Below, in pieces: positions 1-10,790 of a stretch of DNA of 64,000 nt (positions are counted from its first letter, which is position 1; every line of letters begins with the position of its first letter). Under the pieces are notes generated by a model. That model made no database searches, was not told the DNA's origin, and worked only from the letters and a program-made list of their open reading frames with translations. The DNA lies in the NCBI GenBank assembly GCA_026545765.1, contig JAIFAC010000162.1:94564-158563 (forward strand). Reading direction: 5' to 3'. Source of the stretch: Plantago major (taxonomy: Eukaryota > Streptophyta > Magnoliopsida > Lamiales > Plantaginaceae). The translations under genes were made by a program, and so were the position numbers.

Positions 1-1
1 G

Positions 2-2059
2 TCATTCTGGGGATGAACTCATGTTCAATGCGGGTGACGAACATATCCAACTTACATGTCATGATTCTGGTATAATTCCTAACTTTGAATTTGGTTAACA
101 ATTCTTTGTGTGCAAAATTCTGGTTTCAGTTAATGGTTCTTTTTATTTGTTTCGACTTTCAGGTGACTGGATTATGTCAACAGCGTTATGTATTGGAGCC
201 CATGATAGACAAATTTTGTTGCCTCACGCTACCGTGTTATTTTCAGGTTCCCCCCTCCACCCCTTGTAGAATCCAACTGTGTACGAATTACTGAACAATT
301 CGCCTGGGCGCCTCCAAGGTGTCTTGGCTCGTCTTCACCTATTTTTAGGGTATTTTCACAGTTAAACGGTAGTTTAACTGGTGCACGCACAGCGGTATAA
401 GTGGAAATATCAATTGTCATTAATCTGCATAATTAGGGTTAAGCCTAATGTCCTATTTATACTGGCTACCTGACAGAATATTCCAGGCAGTCCAGGTTTA
501 AAGAAAATAAAATAAGTAAACATATATGCAAAAATAAAATAAAAAATTCTAAGTGATCTACCTGCCTTATCTTCTATAGAGAATTTAGCAATTGCCACTT
601 CTTCTAAATCTCGGGCTCAAAAGAATATACTAAAGATACTAATTCCTAATTAATATAAATAATACTTAAAAAGAAGATATTCCACCGGATTGGACTTGCT
701 AGACGGATTATAGTCACTTTCGTTAATTCGTGATGGACCAGCAAATTGTAACTTTCCATCGGATTCTAAAATTATTATTTCTTCTATTTCATGACAGAAA
801 TACTCTAGAGGCGTCAGTGGAAAGCTTCTTCATGGAGGATCTAGGAAGTGAAGCTCCTCTAGGGGCTTCTTCCATGGAGACTTTTGTTCAAAAAAAATAT
901 AAACTAATTTTCAGATTGTTTTATGGTTTTTACTTTATTTTTCTCAACTAAATGGATAAGTTTGCAATATTTACTTGGAAAATGGGTAAGTTCATTGAAT
1001 TGGGTCTAGGAATGGCAATGGGCCGGGCTTATGGAGGTCCGGTCATGTTTTCAAAGGCCTAGGCCGGGCCAGACCAGTATTTGGTATTTTTTAAAAAGTT
1101 TATGAACATTTTTCTTTATTATGCATAATTATTATAATTGTTTCATGTTGCCCAATTGGCTGGAAGTATGAGCATATATTTCTAAGACCCACATTAGATT
1201 CTCAATGGTGCCTATTTATTTTAATCATCTTTTATATATATATTTACTGTCATTTTACTAGAAAATGATTTACGACAATCATTTATGCATCATTTTACTT
1301 AATTCATTTCAATATAATTATTTTATTAGTATATGTCATTGTTTAATATAATATGCAATATGATTCACAATAAAATAGAAAATTAAATACACATATATTA
1401 GTACGTAAACATATATATGTAGGGCCGGGCCTGAAAGTTAGGCCTGGGCTCGCGGGTCTACAATTATGCATAAGCCCGACCCTAAATGGCCCATAGGCCC
1501 AATCAAATGGGCTTTGTCCGGGCCGGGATGAGCAAATTGCCATCTTTAATTGGGTCTATTTGAAATTAAGCAAAGTCTATCATGTTTACCGTTTATTGTA
1601 ACACGTTTCTGTATTTTGTAAAGTGACAAATGTCGGTTAATTAAGTCGCCACCTGTCACATGTTATTTAAATTGGATAAGAATGTAATTAGAATAATTGA
1701 TGTGAAATGTTTTCCAAATAATTGATGGATTCATATTTTGATTGGTCATTCAGTTTCTATGTGCCCACCAACAAAGGTTCCACTGGATAGTGAAGGCAAT
1801 GACAAGTTTTTCATCCACAGTATGGTAGTGAGTCCTGAATTTACCAAGGAGTATCTTTCTGCAAAAATGGTAATTTGAGATGTTATCCAATAAATCGATG
1901 AACTTTTATAGTTTGTAAATTGTAATCTCACCTTATTATGTCTATATTAATTAGTTTGGTAAGGAGCCAATTAATTGGGTCAAGGAATGCAAATTGGAAG
2001 CCTTTAATGTTTCTTTTCCACCTCCAGTGAATGGGTTAATGGAAGACTCCCCAATGAAG
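2..2059 (+). pseudogene. VAP-a: VAP27-like MSP-domain gene copy, exons 2-5, frameshifted
   Basis: Family role: VAP27 proteins sit in the ER membrane and use a cytosolic MSP domain to dock partners at membrane contact sites. Exons seen: exon 2 at 2-69 (68 nt, contains SCSMRVTNIS, matching the family's SCSLQLTNKT), exon 3 at 163-246, exon 4 at 1754-1869 (NDKFFIHSMVVSPEF, matching family CKDKFLLQSVVASPG) and exon 5 at 1955-2059 (NWVKECKLEAF, matching family VVEECKLRVVY). All four have AG/GT borders. Exon 1 lies before the window. Exon 3 is 84 nt against 82 in VAP-b: its first half reads in the VAP frame (QQRYVLEP) and its second half (LLPHATVLFS) only after a 2-nt shift near 215. Read as annotated, the protein is broken, so I call it a pseudogene. 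Intron 3 holds a hAT MITE. An alternative exon 3 border could rescue it; RNA evidence would decide. Confidence 0.85.
1007..1548. mobile_element. hAT-type MITE with GGCCCGG-rich subterminal sequence
   Basis: The 542-bp element starts TAGGAATGGCAA and ends with the reverse complement of TAAAGATGGCAA. It is flanked by a perfect 8-bp target duplication ATTGGGTC (999-1006 and 1549-1556), the hAT hallmark. Both ends carry clusters of GGGCCGGGC. No transposase is present. It lies in intron 3 of VAP-a. Confidence 0.9.
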
Positions 2060-2540
2060 GTAACATATAGTACTCCCGCCGTATTTTTTTAAACAATCTA
2101 ATATAGAAAAATAAAAAATAATTTGTGAACGTGTTATTTTACATCCTCAGTTGATGTATTTGCTTGTAATCATGTATTGTCCATTACCATTAGTTGTCGT
2201 ATGCATTTATAACTTTGTATAAGCATTCCCAATATATAATGGACAACTATTAAAGTTGTACAATTTAGTATTTATTTTAAATTAAATTGAATTGATTTGT
2301 AATATATATATATATGTAAATTAGACTTTAATTACGAAAAATAATATGTCTTATTAATTCTAATTCTAAGCTCGAACGATACTCCAATAAAAACAATTTA
2401 CCAAGTCTATCAAGTTTAGCCAAACAAACCTAAAAGAGACTGAAACAAACAAACCTGCTAAATATCTCGGGGGACTGCGGGTAATTGAATTTGGAACGGA
2501 GTAAGTATTTTTTAGCATTATTAATACTTTTTTTTTTTTT
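2060..2540. other. VAP-a downstream sequence, nothing recognised
   Basis: This AT-rich stretch follows the exon 5 donor of VAP-a. I found no sixth exon with a coiled coil or membrane tail, no RNA gene and no transposon ends. Confidence 0.5.
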
Positions 2541-2800
2541 TGGGAGAAAGGCTATATATTGAAACCAGAATCAGTTTACTTCCAAATTGGTACAGGGAAG
2601 AATTGAAAAACCAAGTCTATCACCTACACCAAGTTTAGCCAAACAATGTGCTACCTTATTACGGTTTCTTCGAACAAAACTAAAAGAGACTGAATCAAAC
2701 AAACCTGCTAAATGTTTTGTTTCTTCCACAATACCCCTGCAATGGCAAAAGAATGACAATATATATAGAATATGGCAATATGCACGTGCTTTTCATATAC
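2541..2800 (-). pseudogene. LINE (L1-type) RNase H fragment
   Basis: On the minus strand, 2571-2759 encodes SFVRRNRNKVAHCLAKLG, the C-terminal RNase H signature of plant L1 ORF2 (family pattern F-V-R-N-N-VAH-LAK). A poly-T run at about 2529-2540 on the + strand is the poly-A tail of the reversed element. Only the last part of ORF2 is left. The + strand ORF over the same bases is its shadow. Confidence 0.75.
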
Positions 2801-3357
2801 ACTAGTGAAGTTGCAAAGAACGGACCTAGTATGTAAAACATGTGAATCACAAAAAGAGTAAGAAACAGCGCATGCATTAAGCCAATGAATTACCCCGCTA
2901 AATATATTTTAGTTTGACTTTTTATAGTCAAACGATCTCAAACTTTTACTATAAATTAACTTTTAAACTGTAAATGTAAAGTGTTTAATTAAATTATAGT
3001 GTTATTTTCATCAAAATCAAGGATTAACTATTTATTACAAACTTCTATTTTCATATTTCTTATACTTTGTACTTGAACCAGATATTGTATTCATCCCAAC
3101 TGTTAATCACCCCTAGCTAATGTCACATAAACCCGTGGTACTAAATCTCGTACCGACTCACACCGAAACTCCTGAAATTTTCCGATTTTCACCGCTACCG
3201 GAACGGATCGACATCGGAGTATCGAGATTTGGGAAAGAAAATCTCAAATTTTACCACCTAGTATCCTCTGTGACACTCACAGATAAGTCAACACAATTGG
3301 TTTTATCTCTGAAACAATAAAGAAGGCTTCTACTTTGTATGTAATTCTTAAGTGATA
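2801..3357. other. Intergenic; one unassigned short ORF
   Basis: The only coding-like item is a 66-codon + strand ORF at 3120-3320. I see no family signature, signal peptide or splice context in it and do not call it a gene. Confidence 0.4.
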
Positions 3358-3591
3358 CTCCCTCCATTTCAGAGAAAGTGTTACAACTTTCCGTTTCCGG
3401 CGTTTCACTAAAAGTGTTACAATTTTCATTTATGAAAACTAGTTAAATAATAAAACTCCCTACCTTTCACTTTTATTACAATATGCCACTCAGTTAATCT
3501 CTAATAATTATGAAGTCCCACTTGTACTCTCTATTTTTTCTTAAAATTTGTGCAAATTCAAATTGTAACAATTTTTCTGAAATGGAGGGAG
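3358..3591. mobile_element. Stowaway-like MITE
   Basis: The 234-bp element has terminal inverted repeats CTCCCTCCATTTCAGA and their complement (ending TGAAATGGAGGGAG), and lies between TA dinucleotides (3356-3357 and 3592-3593), the Tc1/mariner-Stowaway target duplication. It has no coding capacity. It sits between VAP-a and VAP-b. Confidence 0.88.
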
Positions 3592-4230
3592 TATTTTATT
3601 AGTAAATAAGCAATAGTGTGAGCATTAGAGGTGAGAGTTTTAGAGGGACAGAAGGTACTGTAAGTCTGTAACGGAGTTTCAATGGCGCAAAAGCAAAATT
3701 ATAAAGCCTTTCGATGGAACAGACCGACCATCCCGTCTGTTAATTTAGAGTCAATAATGGAGTAATTGATGATTTTATCATTGTTTAATACTTGATTTAT
3801 TTGTTATAGATATCATGTTTAACCGTTCTAGTTAATAATGATGAGTTTAGAAGAAAGTAGAACATGGTATAATGTAACTGTTATATAGTAGTAGTATATT
3901 TTTATGGATTTCTGAAAAAATTCTTGAAACTTTTTCGAAACGTATCGAAACGTCTCTGCATATTGAACATTCGAAATAAGAACTGAAACCGAAATTTTAA
4001 TCCATGTATAATCCCTTGTTGATTCATTGGTAATAAATATTCGTTTAAAATATCAATAAATTAAATGTCTGGAAGAAAGAAAATAAAGTACAAAATTCGT
4101 CTTATTTGCTCTTAAAGTGTTGAAATGCAGCATACAGTCATACAACGTTCATTTAATTGTATATTGTTTTCCATTTTAATTTATACAATGATGTTGTGAT
4201 TTTAAATCATTCTGTGTTTAAATGAACTAG

Positions 4231-5247
4231 ATGGGTACAAGCAAACACCTTGAGATTGAGCCAGAAGAACTTCGATTCCCATGTAATTTTTCATTCCAAC
4301 TCTGATATATCCTTAATTGTGTCATTTCTTCTTTAACTCCCGAGACCGGTATGTGCAAGTGTAACATATTCAATTTGATTGTTTTCTTAGAAAGTATCAA
4401 ATTCGAGAAAAAGTACAATATCGGAGTATGTTTTTTAGTAATAAATTATGATGTCTTGATGATATGCATGTCTGAAAAGTCGTATTGGGGAAAAGGAGTG
4501 TCTGTTGCTTGCGGCTAACGAACAAATCCAATGATCACGTCGCAGTGGTATAATTCGTGGTCCTCATAGTTGTGATTATAATTAATTCCTCGCATGCAGT
4601 GGCAGATCAATTAAGCAAGTGTTTTCTTTCAACTTTCAGTTTTTGTTTACAAATGCCGACTCTTTTCCGGTATCTGACCCTGAATTAGTCATGCCACCTC
4701 ACTCTACCAAGTTAATTGAAGGTAGGACTCGATGATCTCTTGTAATGCAAAATTAATGTATTGATGGATCGAGTTGCTCAGAACTAATCTAATTTATTGA
4801 TGGATTATAATTTGTTTGTTCAGTTTATATGAAGCCCCCTCAGCAGATGATCGTGTTGCTCAGAGAACTAATCTAATTTATTGATGGATTAATTCATATA
4901 TACTTAATTAATTTGTTTGCTCGTTCAGTTTATATGGAGCCCCCTCAGCAGAAGATCATGGAGAATGATAATTTATTCTGCGATATGATTTACATCTATA
5001 GTGTACAAGTCCTTCCTGGATTTATCGTCGACGACTTCACTGATGAAATGGTAATTAAATAATTTATGGTTTTAATTCACAATTTGTAAACTGCTCAGCT
5101 CATATATATATCTATCTTGTTTAAAAATAGTTCAACCTGGAGTCGGGTAAGGTTGAGGAATGCCCATTGAGAATAGTGTATATCTATGTTCCACCCAGCG
5201 TGGTGCAGGAAGAGGAGGCCTCCATTTTAAACTCACCTACCGTCGAT
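4231..5247 (+). CDS. VAP-b: VAP27-like MSP-domain gene, five in-frame exons
   Basis: Exons: 4231-4282, 4480-4547, 4640-4721, 4929-5050 and 5131-5247. Every intron is GT-AG and all five exons join in frame for about 147 residues. Exon 1 starts at ATG and reads MGTSKHLEIEPEELRFP, like the VAP27 start (LLxIEPxELKFPF). Exon 2 gives CCLRLTNKSNDHVAV (family CSLQLTNKTDHYVAF). Exon 3 gives VMPPHSTKLIE at the family's VVLPRSTCDVT. Exon 4 ends in DDFTDEM, and exon 5 reads FNLESGKVEECPLRIVYIYV (family FNKESGNVVEECKLRVVYV). The usual TTNPKKYCVRPN signature is replaced (TNADSFPVSDPE) and the DKF lysine is lost (CDMIYIYS), so binding of FFAT peptides may be altered. No coiled-coil or tail-anchor exon was found. 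Reading through the last donor meets a stop within about 35 bases. VAP identity is very likely; the 3' end is unknown. Confidence 0.87.
4767..4957 (+). repeat. Tandem duplication of the intron 3 end plus the first bases of exon 4 in VAP-b
   Basis: Unit 1 (4767-4848) and unit 2 (from 4849) both run from GATCG-GTTGCTCAGA through the acceptor CAG and the first ~24 nt of exon 4 (AGCCCCCTCAGCAG). The upstream copy is therefore a decoy acceptor with a stub exon. Splicing to it would hit a TAA within about 17 codons, so the downstream copy at 4929 is the working exon start. Confidence 0.85.
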
Positions 5248-5311
5248 GTAAGTATTTTCATTTTACATAATATTTAGTATTGTTTTGATATTATTCTAAC
5301 TTAGCTACTAA

Positions 5312-6188
5312 GGCTCTGTTATTTTCAACTGCAATTTTCTGAACTGAACTGAAGAAATTATTTTGTAATAATAATAACAATTATATGATGGTATATATAA
5401 CCACAATTAAAAAAAATATATTATTTTTGTCATCTTTCTCACCCTCTTCCTACTCTTTTTCTGTCACTTTACCTTTTTATTTATTATTGTATAACAAACT
5501 TTAAAACCAACCGCGTGGAAAACAATATGAGAATGATAACTCGATTAAAATTCGTCGTACAAACTGTCTTTATCTATTTTTTTTTGAATCGATGAAATTT
5601 ATTACAACTTGAAAACGTTTACAAGAGCATTGACAATGTTCGACAAATAAAATAATTAAAAGTTTAACCAAAATCACTAGTCCATAAACCATGCACAAGC
5701 TCGTGCCAACAACTTTACATCAACACTCTTTCTTGCTAGAATCTCCAGCCTTGTTCCATTTTCCAAACTGCTTCTTCAACTTTCATGTCTCAATACTCAT
5801 ATATACTTTTATGAAAAGAAATTTAGTATATTTGATTAACGTAACTTTGTTTTATACTTTTTTTTTTTTGTAATTTGCAAGTAATTTACGATTTAAGTTC
5901 GAGAAAAAAAATCTCCTTAGAAAGTTAATAATGGACCGGAAGTATATTTGATTAAAAATTGATGTTTAGTGGTTTAATTTTACCTTCAAAATATCAGAAT
6001 TTTACCTCTAAAACCCCAAACTCTAAGAAAACCAAAGGTCAGAATTTTACCTCCAAAACTTCAAACCCTAAGAAATTGTGTGTGTATATAAATACACACT
6101 CTAACTATTCACGAACTTCATCCCGACTCCCGAGCTAAATAAATTTTCTTATTTTCCTCGTACAAAAGATCGGGTGTGTAAATAAATG

Positions 6189-6236
<48 letters not shown>

Positions 6237-6321
6237 CGACGACGACGACAATAATAATAATAATATGAATTTAATGAACTGAACTGAACTGAATGAGTTT
6301 TCAGTTGAAGAGAACAGAGCC
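5312..6321. mobile_element. PIF/Harbinger-type non-autonomous element with AAT/GAC microsatellite
   Basis: The 1010-bp element begins GGCTCTGTTATTTTCAACTG and ends with the complement of GGCTCTGTTCTCTTCAACTG. It is flanked by TAA on both sides (5309-5311 and 6322-6324), the 3-bp duplication of PIF/Harbinger elements. Positions 6190-6264 hold an (AAT)n run broken by five GAC units. No transposase frame is visible. Confidence 0.85.
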
Positions 6322-6324
6322 TAA

Positions 6325-6972
6325 GTAAAATAAATAAGTTGAATATCTAAACTAAATAAGGATAAGAATAATAGAGAATATTAGTAAATATCATAACGAA
6401 TCTTCCAATATCTTCTGGTACATTTGCCACGAATCCTCTAGATGTATACATACCATAGTCAACTCGTATAAATTAGGTAGTTGACCTAATTTCCAAATAT
6501 TTCATCGAACAACATCGTATTTTAACAAAAGAAATACAAAAGAAGTCCCAATTAATGGACTTCGTACACTCTAACGTGTTTCATCACATTCACATTTAAA
6601 TGTTTTGCTACTTCAACTCACTCATCAAGCATAAGTGTAACAATTCTGAATTGATGTTGGAGTTTGGAGTAATAATACAACCAAGACAAATGTACAAAAG
6701 GAATTTAAATGATTAATTCTAGAAAAACAGAGGATTTTACGTATTCCTTCCACTAACATTCACATGTCTTACTACCACTACTATTCTATGACTCAATCGC
6801 CAAGAAATTCACCAATAATCCCTCCACTAAGATCTTTTGTCAATAAGGCCACACGAAAAAGCTTTTTTGAGAATATGCACCATGAATGTCAAAATTCTGC
6901 ACAAGTAAAACACTTATTTTAATTTGAGACACTTCAAGCCTGAGTTGCCAACTCTCTCTAGGCTTGTAGCAC
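6325..6972. other. Intergenic, nothing recognised
   Basis: This AT-rich stretch has no ORF of note, no transposon ends and no RNA gene that I can identify. Confidence 0.5.
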
Positions 6973-7210
6973 TTGTTGATCATATGTAGATCAACAAAAA
7001 CAAACATTGGACTCTTCTGGATGAGGGCTTTATTACAAATTTTCTAGTGCAAGTTGGGTGGTTGATTAATTATAGAATTCTACCTTCTTTAATTATACAT
7101 TGTAACCTTTTATTATTATGATACTAGCTAATAGATTTGTATATATAGGGAGTTATACCTAATAAATAATTCAATTTACTTCATATGAATTCATATCTTT
7201 TATATACACG
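6973..7210 (+). mobile_element. Possible 5' LTR of decayed copia element C
   Basis: The stretch begins TGTTGATC and ends TATATACA, followed at once by CGGTATCATCC, one base off the TGGTATCA primer site used by copia elements. It lies upstream of the copia protein remains at 7.7-8.7 kb. No second LTR was found, so the call is tentative. Confidence 0.35.
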
Positions 7211-7729
7211 GTATCATCCCTCAACTAAGACTCTCATGAGCACAGACATATAGATCCTGCACCACCAACCCTCCACTCTTCCTGCGGCTCTGCCGCTTTG
7301 CTACTCTGAACAACAAATATCACCAAATTCAATTACCTAGACTACTCGCTGTCATCAACAAATTCACCTTCACCAAATTCAATTACTCTTAATTAATTAC
7401 TCATCCAATTCTCGTTATTCACCAACTTGAAACTTCTCAAAGGATTAATCCTCTTAATTAATTACTACGTCCAAGTTGTTGCCAGCTCCTCCAACCATCG
7501 GTCCTCCTGCGCCTCCATTGTTTTGCTGCTCTGAATAGCAAAAAACGCCATTAACAAATCCAATTACCGCACTCCTAGTCACATTGTCCTCTGTCTCTTG
7601 TCTCTCTAACCAGCGAGATTTGTTACTCCAATTTGTTGTCTCGCTCTGATGTGATTCCTACTCTAGTCACATTGCTCTGCAATATCGAATGCACGATCTT
7701 CAAACTAACACTGCTCAGTCTTCCAATAT

Positions 7730-8710
7730 GTGTCCGACATATGCATCTCGGCTTGTTGACTCTGGTGCATCACACCACATAACTACATAACTAATGATTG
7801 TAATAATCATACTGGTACGAGTATTGTTACCAATCCGACCATAATTTCACTCTACTAATGTTTTATGTTTACCTAAGGCCAAGCGTAACCTCTTATCCAT
7901 TCATGAGTTTACACGCACAAGTGGTGTGTCTCTCGATTTTTTCCAAATTACTTTCTTGTAAAGGATCTCCTCACGGGGGCGCATTTGGTGCGAGGACTTT
8001 GCAATAAAGGAGTTTATCACTTTCGCCCACCTAGTAGATACATGAAATCAGAAGCGATCTTTTCTTCTATGGGCGAACGCACAACAACCCTCACCTGGTA
8101 TGCTAGACTCGGTCATCCATCAATACGAACTAGCTCCAATATTATTTCTAAGTTTAAGTTACCGGTTTCTAGTCATTCTGGTACTTTGAATAAGTTCTGC
8201 ACCACAACTAACACTCAGAAATTACCATTCCGTGAATCTTCGTTTACTGCGTTACATCCTCTACATTATATATTTGTTGATGTTTGGGGTCCTACTTTAG
8301 TTGCTTCCGTCGATGGCAGTCGATAGTAATTGTTACTTTGTTGAGTTGTTTAGCCGATATTGTTGGTTGTTCCCTATAGCGGCAAAGTCTGAAGTTGCAA
8401 CCATTGTCCAACGTATTGTTCCCTTAATTGAGAAACAATTTGGCTATAAGGTTAAAAACTTCTACGGTGATAATGGTGGAGAATTTATTGCTTTGCGCCG
8501 CTATATATTTTGCTTCCTCCAGTATCAGTTTCCTAACTACATCACCACACACCCGAACAAAATGGTATTGCTCAGCGCCGTCATAGACATCTTCTTGAGA
8601 CGTGTTGTGCTCTTCTCCATCATGCAGGCCTTCCTCACCATTTTTGGTCATGTACTTTTCAAGCAACAACATTCTTGATCAACCGACCACCTACTCCAAT
8701 TTTGCAGGGG
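7730..8710 (+). pseudogene. Decayed Ty1/copia element C: protease and integrase remains
   Basis: At about 7750 the protease motif LVDSGASHHIT is readable. The ORF at 7985-8326 holds the GAG-pre-integrase motif WYARLGHPSIRT and the start of the integrase core (YIFVDVWGPT). A shifted frame at 8301-8678 continues it (FVELFSRYCWLFPI and then FYGDNGGEF, with the second catalytic Asp). The C-terminal integrase, RT and RNase H are missing. A segment near 8530 (cctaactacatcaccacaca) recurs at 8732. Stops and frameshifts make it non-functional. Confidence 0.8.
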
Positions 8711-8768
8711 CGTAGTCATTTTAAGGCTTTATTTTCCTAACTACATCACCACACACCCGAATAAAATG

Positions 8769-8892
8769 ATGATAGATTTATTCGTCTCTAATTAGAGACG
8801 GATAACCTATCCGTCTCTAAATTTAGAGACATAAATTTATTCGTCTGTATGCTTGCCGATTAAATACGCTATTTAGCGATATTCTTGTAGTG
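8769..8892. mobile_element. 3' end remnant of a CACTA-type element
   Basis: The stretch matches the right end of the complete CACTA element at 26723-27884 (gatagatttattcgtctctaa through ttcttgtagtg). Only the terminal ~125 bp is left, and it abuts the same X-LTR sequence as in the 27.9-kb copy. Confidence 0.75.
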
Positions 8893-9787
8893 GAATACGC
8901 ATAACTATCACATAATTACCGGATTCAGGAGAGGTTTAGCTACTCGTAATTGAATTAAAGACGAAAGATTTCATGGTATTGAATATGCAAAGCATAAACA
9001 TGGTGATAATCACAAGCAAGAGCATACAATTCAATAATCAATCAAAGAAACGAGAATTGTAATGAAGCAAGAGAGAATTATCAAAGGCTTACTAAGAATT
9101 CGATGCCAATGATTCGTACACGAGAAAAACCAAGCTCCAAGATCAATCAATGTCAAAATCTAGGTCTAGGAGCTTTTTCTATGTAAAAATCGAGTATATG
9201 ATGTTATGGCAAAAAATTGCCTAATTCTAACATAAAAAGGAGAAAATCTGCCTGCTTATCGCAATCTCATCGACGAAATATACTACTTGTGGCGAAGCAC
9301 CGTTTAAGCCCTATTTTGGTTACGGAAATGTCGCCGCGGCGAGAATATCCATTCGCCTCGGCGAGCTTAAAACTTTCGTAACGTTTCCTACATGCAGTAG
9401 CCTATGCTTCCAAAACGAAAGTTGTAGCCCTTTGAATTATCTTTGCGTGGCCATCGAAATCAGGTCAATCGGACATCATATGAGAGAGTTATGACCAAAA
9501 TGGCTAGACTGCTCCGTAACATTTCACTTTTGCAAGCTTGGCTAAAACGGCTCTCAATTCTTCGTCCGAACTCCAAATCCACTTCCGTTTTCGCCCAGTT
9601 ACTCCAAATTCAAAGATCTAGAACCATAGTTTTCACTCCGATTTTCACCTTCGGAACACAAAATTCCTACAAAACACAAACAAAGTACCAAAGTATAAAA
9701 ACACACAAAAACACTACAAAATGCCAACAAAGACCAACCAAAAGACGGTAAAAAGACAAGATGAAACTCTAAATTATCATCTCATCA
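8893..9787 (-). mobile_element. X-family LTR fragment (copy X0)
   Basis: The sequence matches 27885-28416 and then continues with the part shared with 50450-50860. It ends ATCTCATCA at 9787, the LTR terminus. On the minus strand the bases just outside (9788-9800) read as the polypurine tract TTTGGGGAGTT followed by TGATGAG, so this is the 3' LTR of a minus-strand element. ORFs within it are unlikely to be genes. Confidence 0.7.
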
Positions 9788-10060
9788 AACTCCCCAAACC
9801 GAACCTTTGCCCGTCTTTGAGCAAACAAACAACCTAGACAAGAACAAGACTCGAGACAAAAAATAAACAAAAAACACATAAGAGAGTTGAACTTCCAAGT
9901 GACCGAATCTACCATTGAAAACATTAAATTCAAGCTTAACCTAGCTAAACCCCCCCCCCCCCCCCCCCCAAAAAAAACCCGAATCGAATCAAGCTTAACT
10001 TAGCTAAACCACGGAAGCCCCACTAACTTGCAAATCAAACTCCAACATCGACACTACAAT
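9788..10060 (-). mobile_element. Internal fragment of X-family element with poly-C tract
   Basis: Internal sequence next to the X0 LTR begins with a polypurine tract on the minus strand. A run of 20 C followed by A8 at 9950-9977 splits two near-copies of 'aagcttaac-tagctaaacc'. No protein is readable. The right edge is uncertain. Confidence 0.45.
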
Positions 10061-10360
10061 GTAAGAACCTAAATCCATAAATTACTTTTGGGGTCAAAAT
10101 CAAATAAAAGGGATGAATTAATAAAAGGTTGAAGATGGTTGCGGGTTCCCAACGTCATTCAAAAGAAAACGTAAAAGCTTGAAGATGGGGCTGAAGTGTA
10201 AGAAATCAAAAGAGTTGTACTTAGTATAAAGGTAAGGGACATGTACCAAAAGTGTAAAACATACACTGTCAAGAACAAAACAGAGAACAAGAAACAAAGG
10301 CAACGCACAAAGACGTCCCCAACTCAGGTTCAGTAAGCTTCAAAAGTGTTTTTCAACCTC
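10061..10360. other. Intergenic, nothing recognised
   Basis: There is only a 61-codon minus-strand ORF without family features. No repeat ends were found. Confidence 0.4.
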
Positions 10361-10790
10361 AATTCTCAACCAAAATGATGGTAGTTTCAAAAACTCCAAA
10401 CACATTAGTCATACATAAAAAACTTCGTACAAATTAGTCAATACATTTCTACAAATTAGTCATTTTGTTAATTTTAGCAACTTTAAAAAGAAAACATTAC
10501 CATTCTTAATGTAATCACTTCCTTAATTACATATCTAATCAAATAATTTATTTTTGTAATCAAAATAGATGAATATGATGCTTGATTTACAGCATATAAA
10601 TTTTCATGTCAATATGTTTGTTATGTGAAGCTTGTTTATCAGTAATTATGATGTTTGATTTCCAAAAATTAGAAATAAGATGCTTGATTTTTAGTATTGA
10701 TGCATGTTCTCTAAAAATGCGATGCTTGTTTTGCACTATGATGCTTGATTTTCAGTAATTGAATTCAACTATGATGTTTAATTTTCTGAA

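Noticed and set aside
9443-9751. 102-codon ORF, with an 87-codon relative at 50574-50837
   Set aside because: Conserved because both lie in X-family LTRs; no start context or domain, so shared ancestry of the repeat explains it.
9950-9977. C20-A8 tract as a possible functional element such as a G-quadruplex on the opposite strand
   Set aside because: A homopolymer slip inside a dead retroelement fragment is the simpler explanation; length may also be a sequencing artefact.
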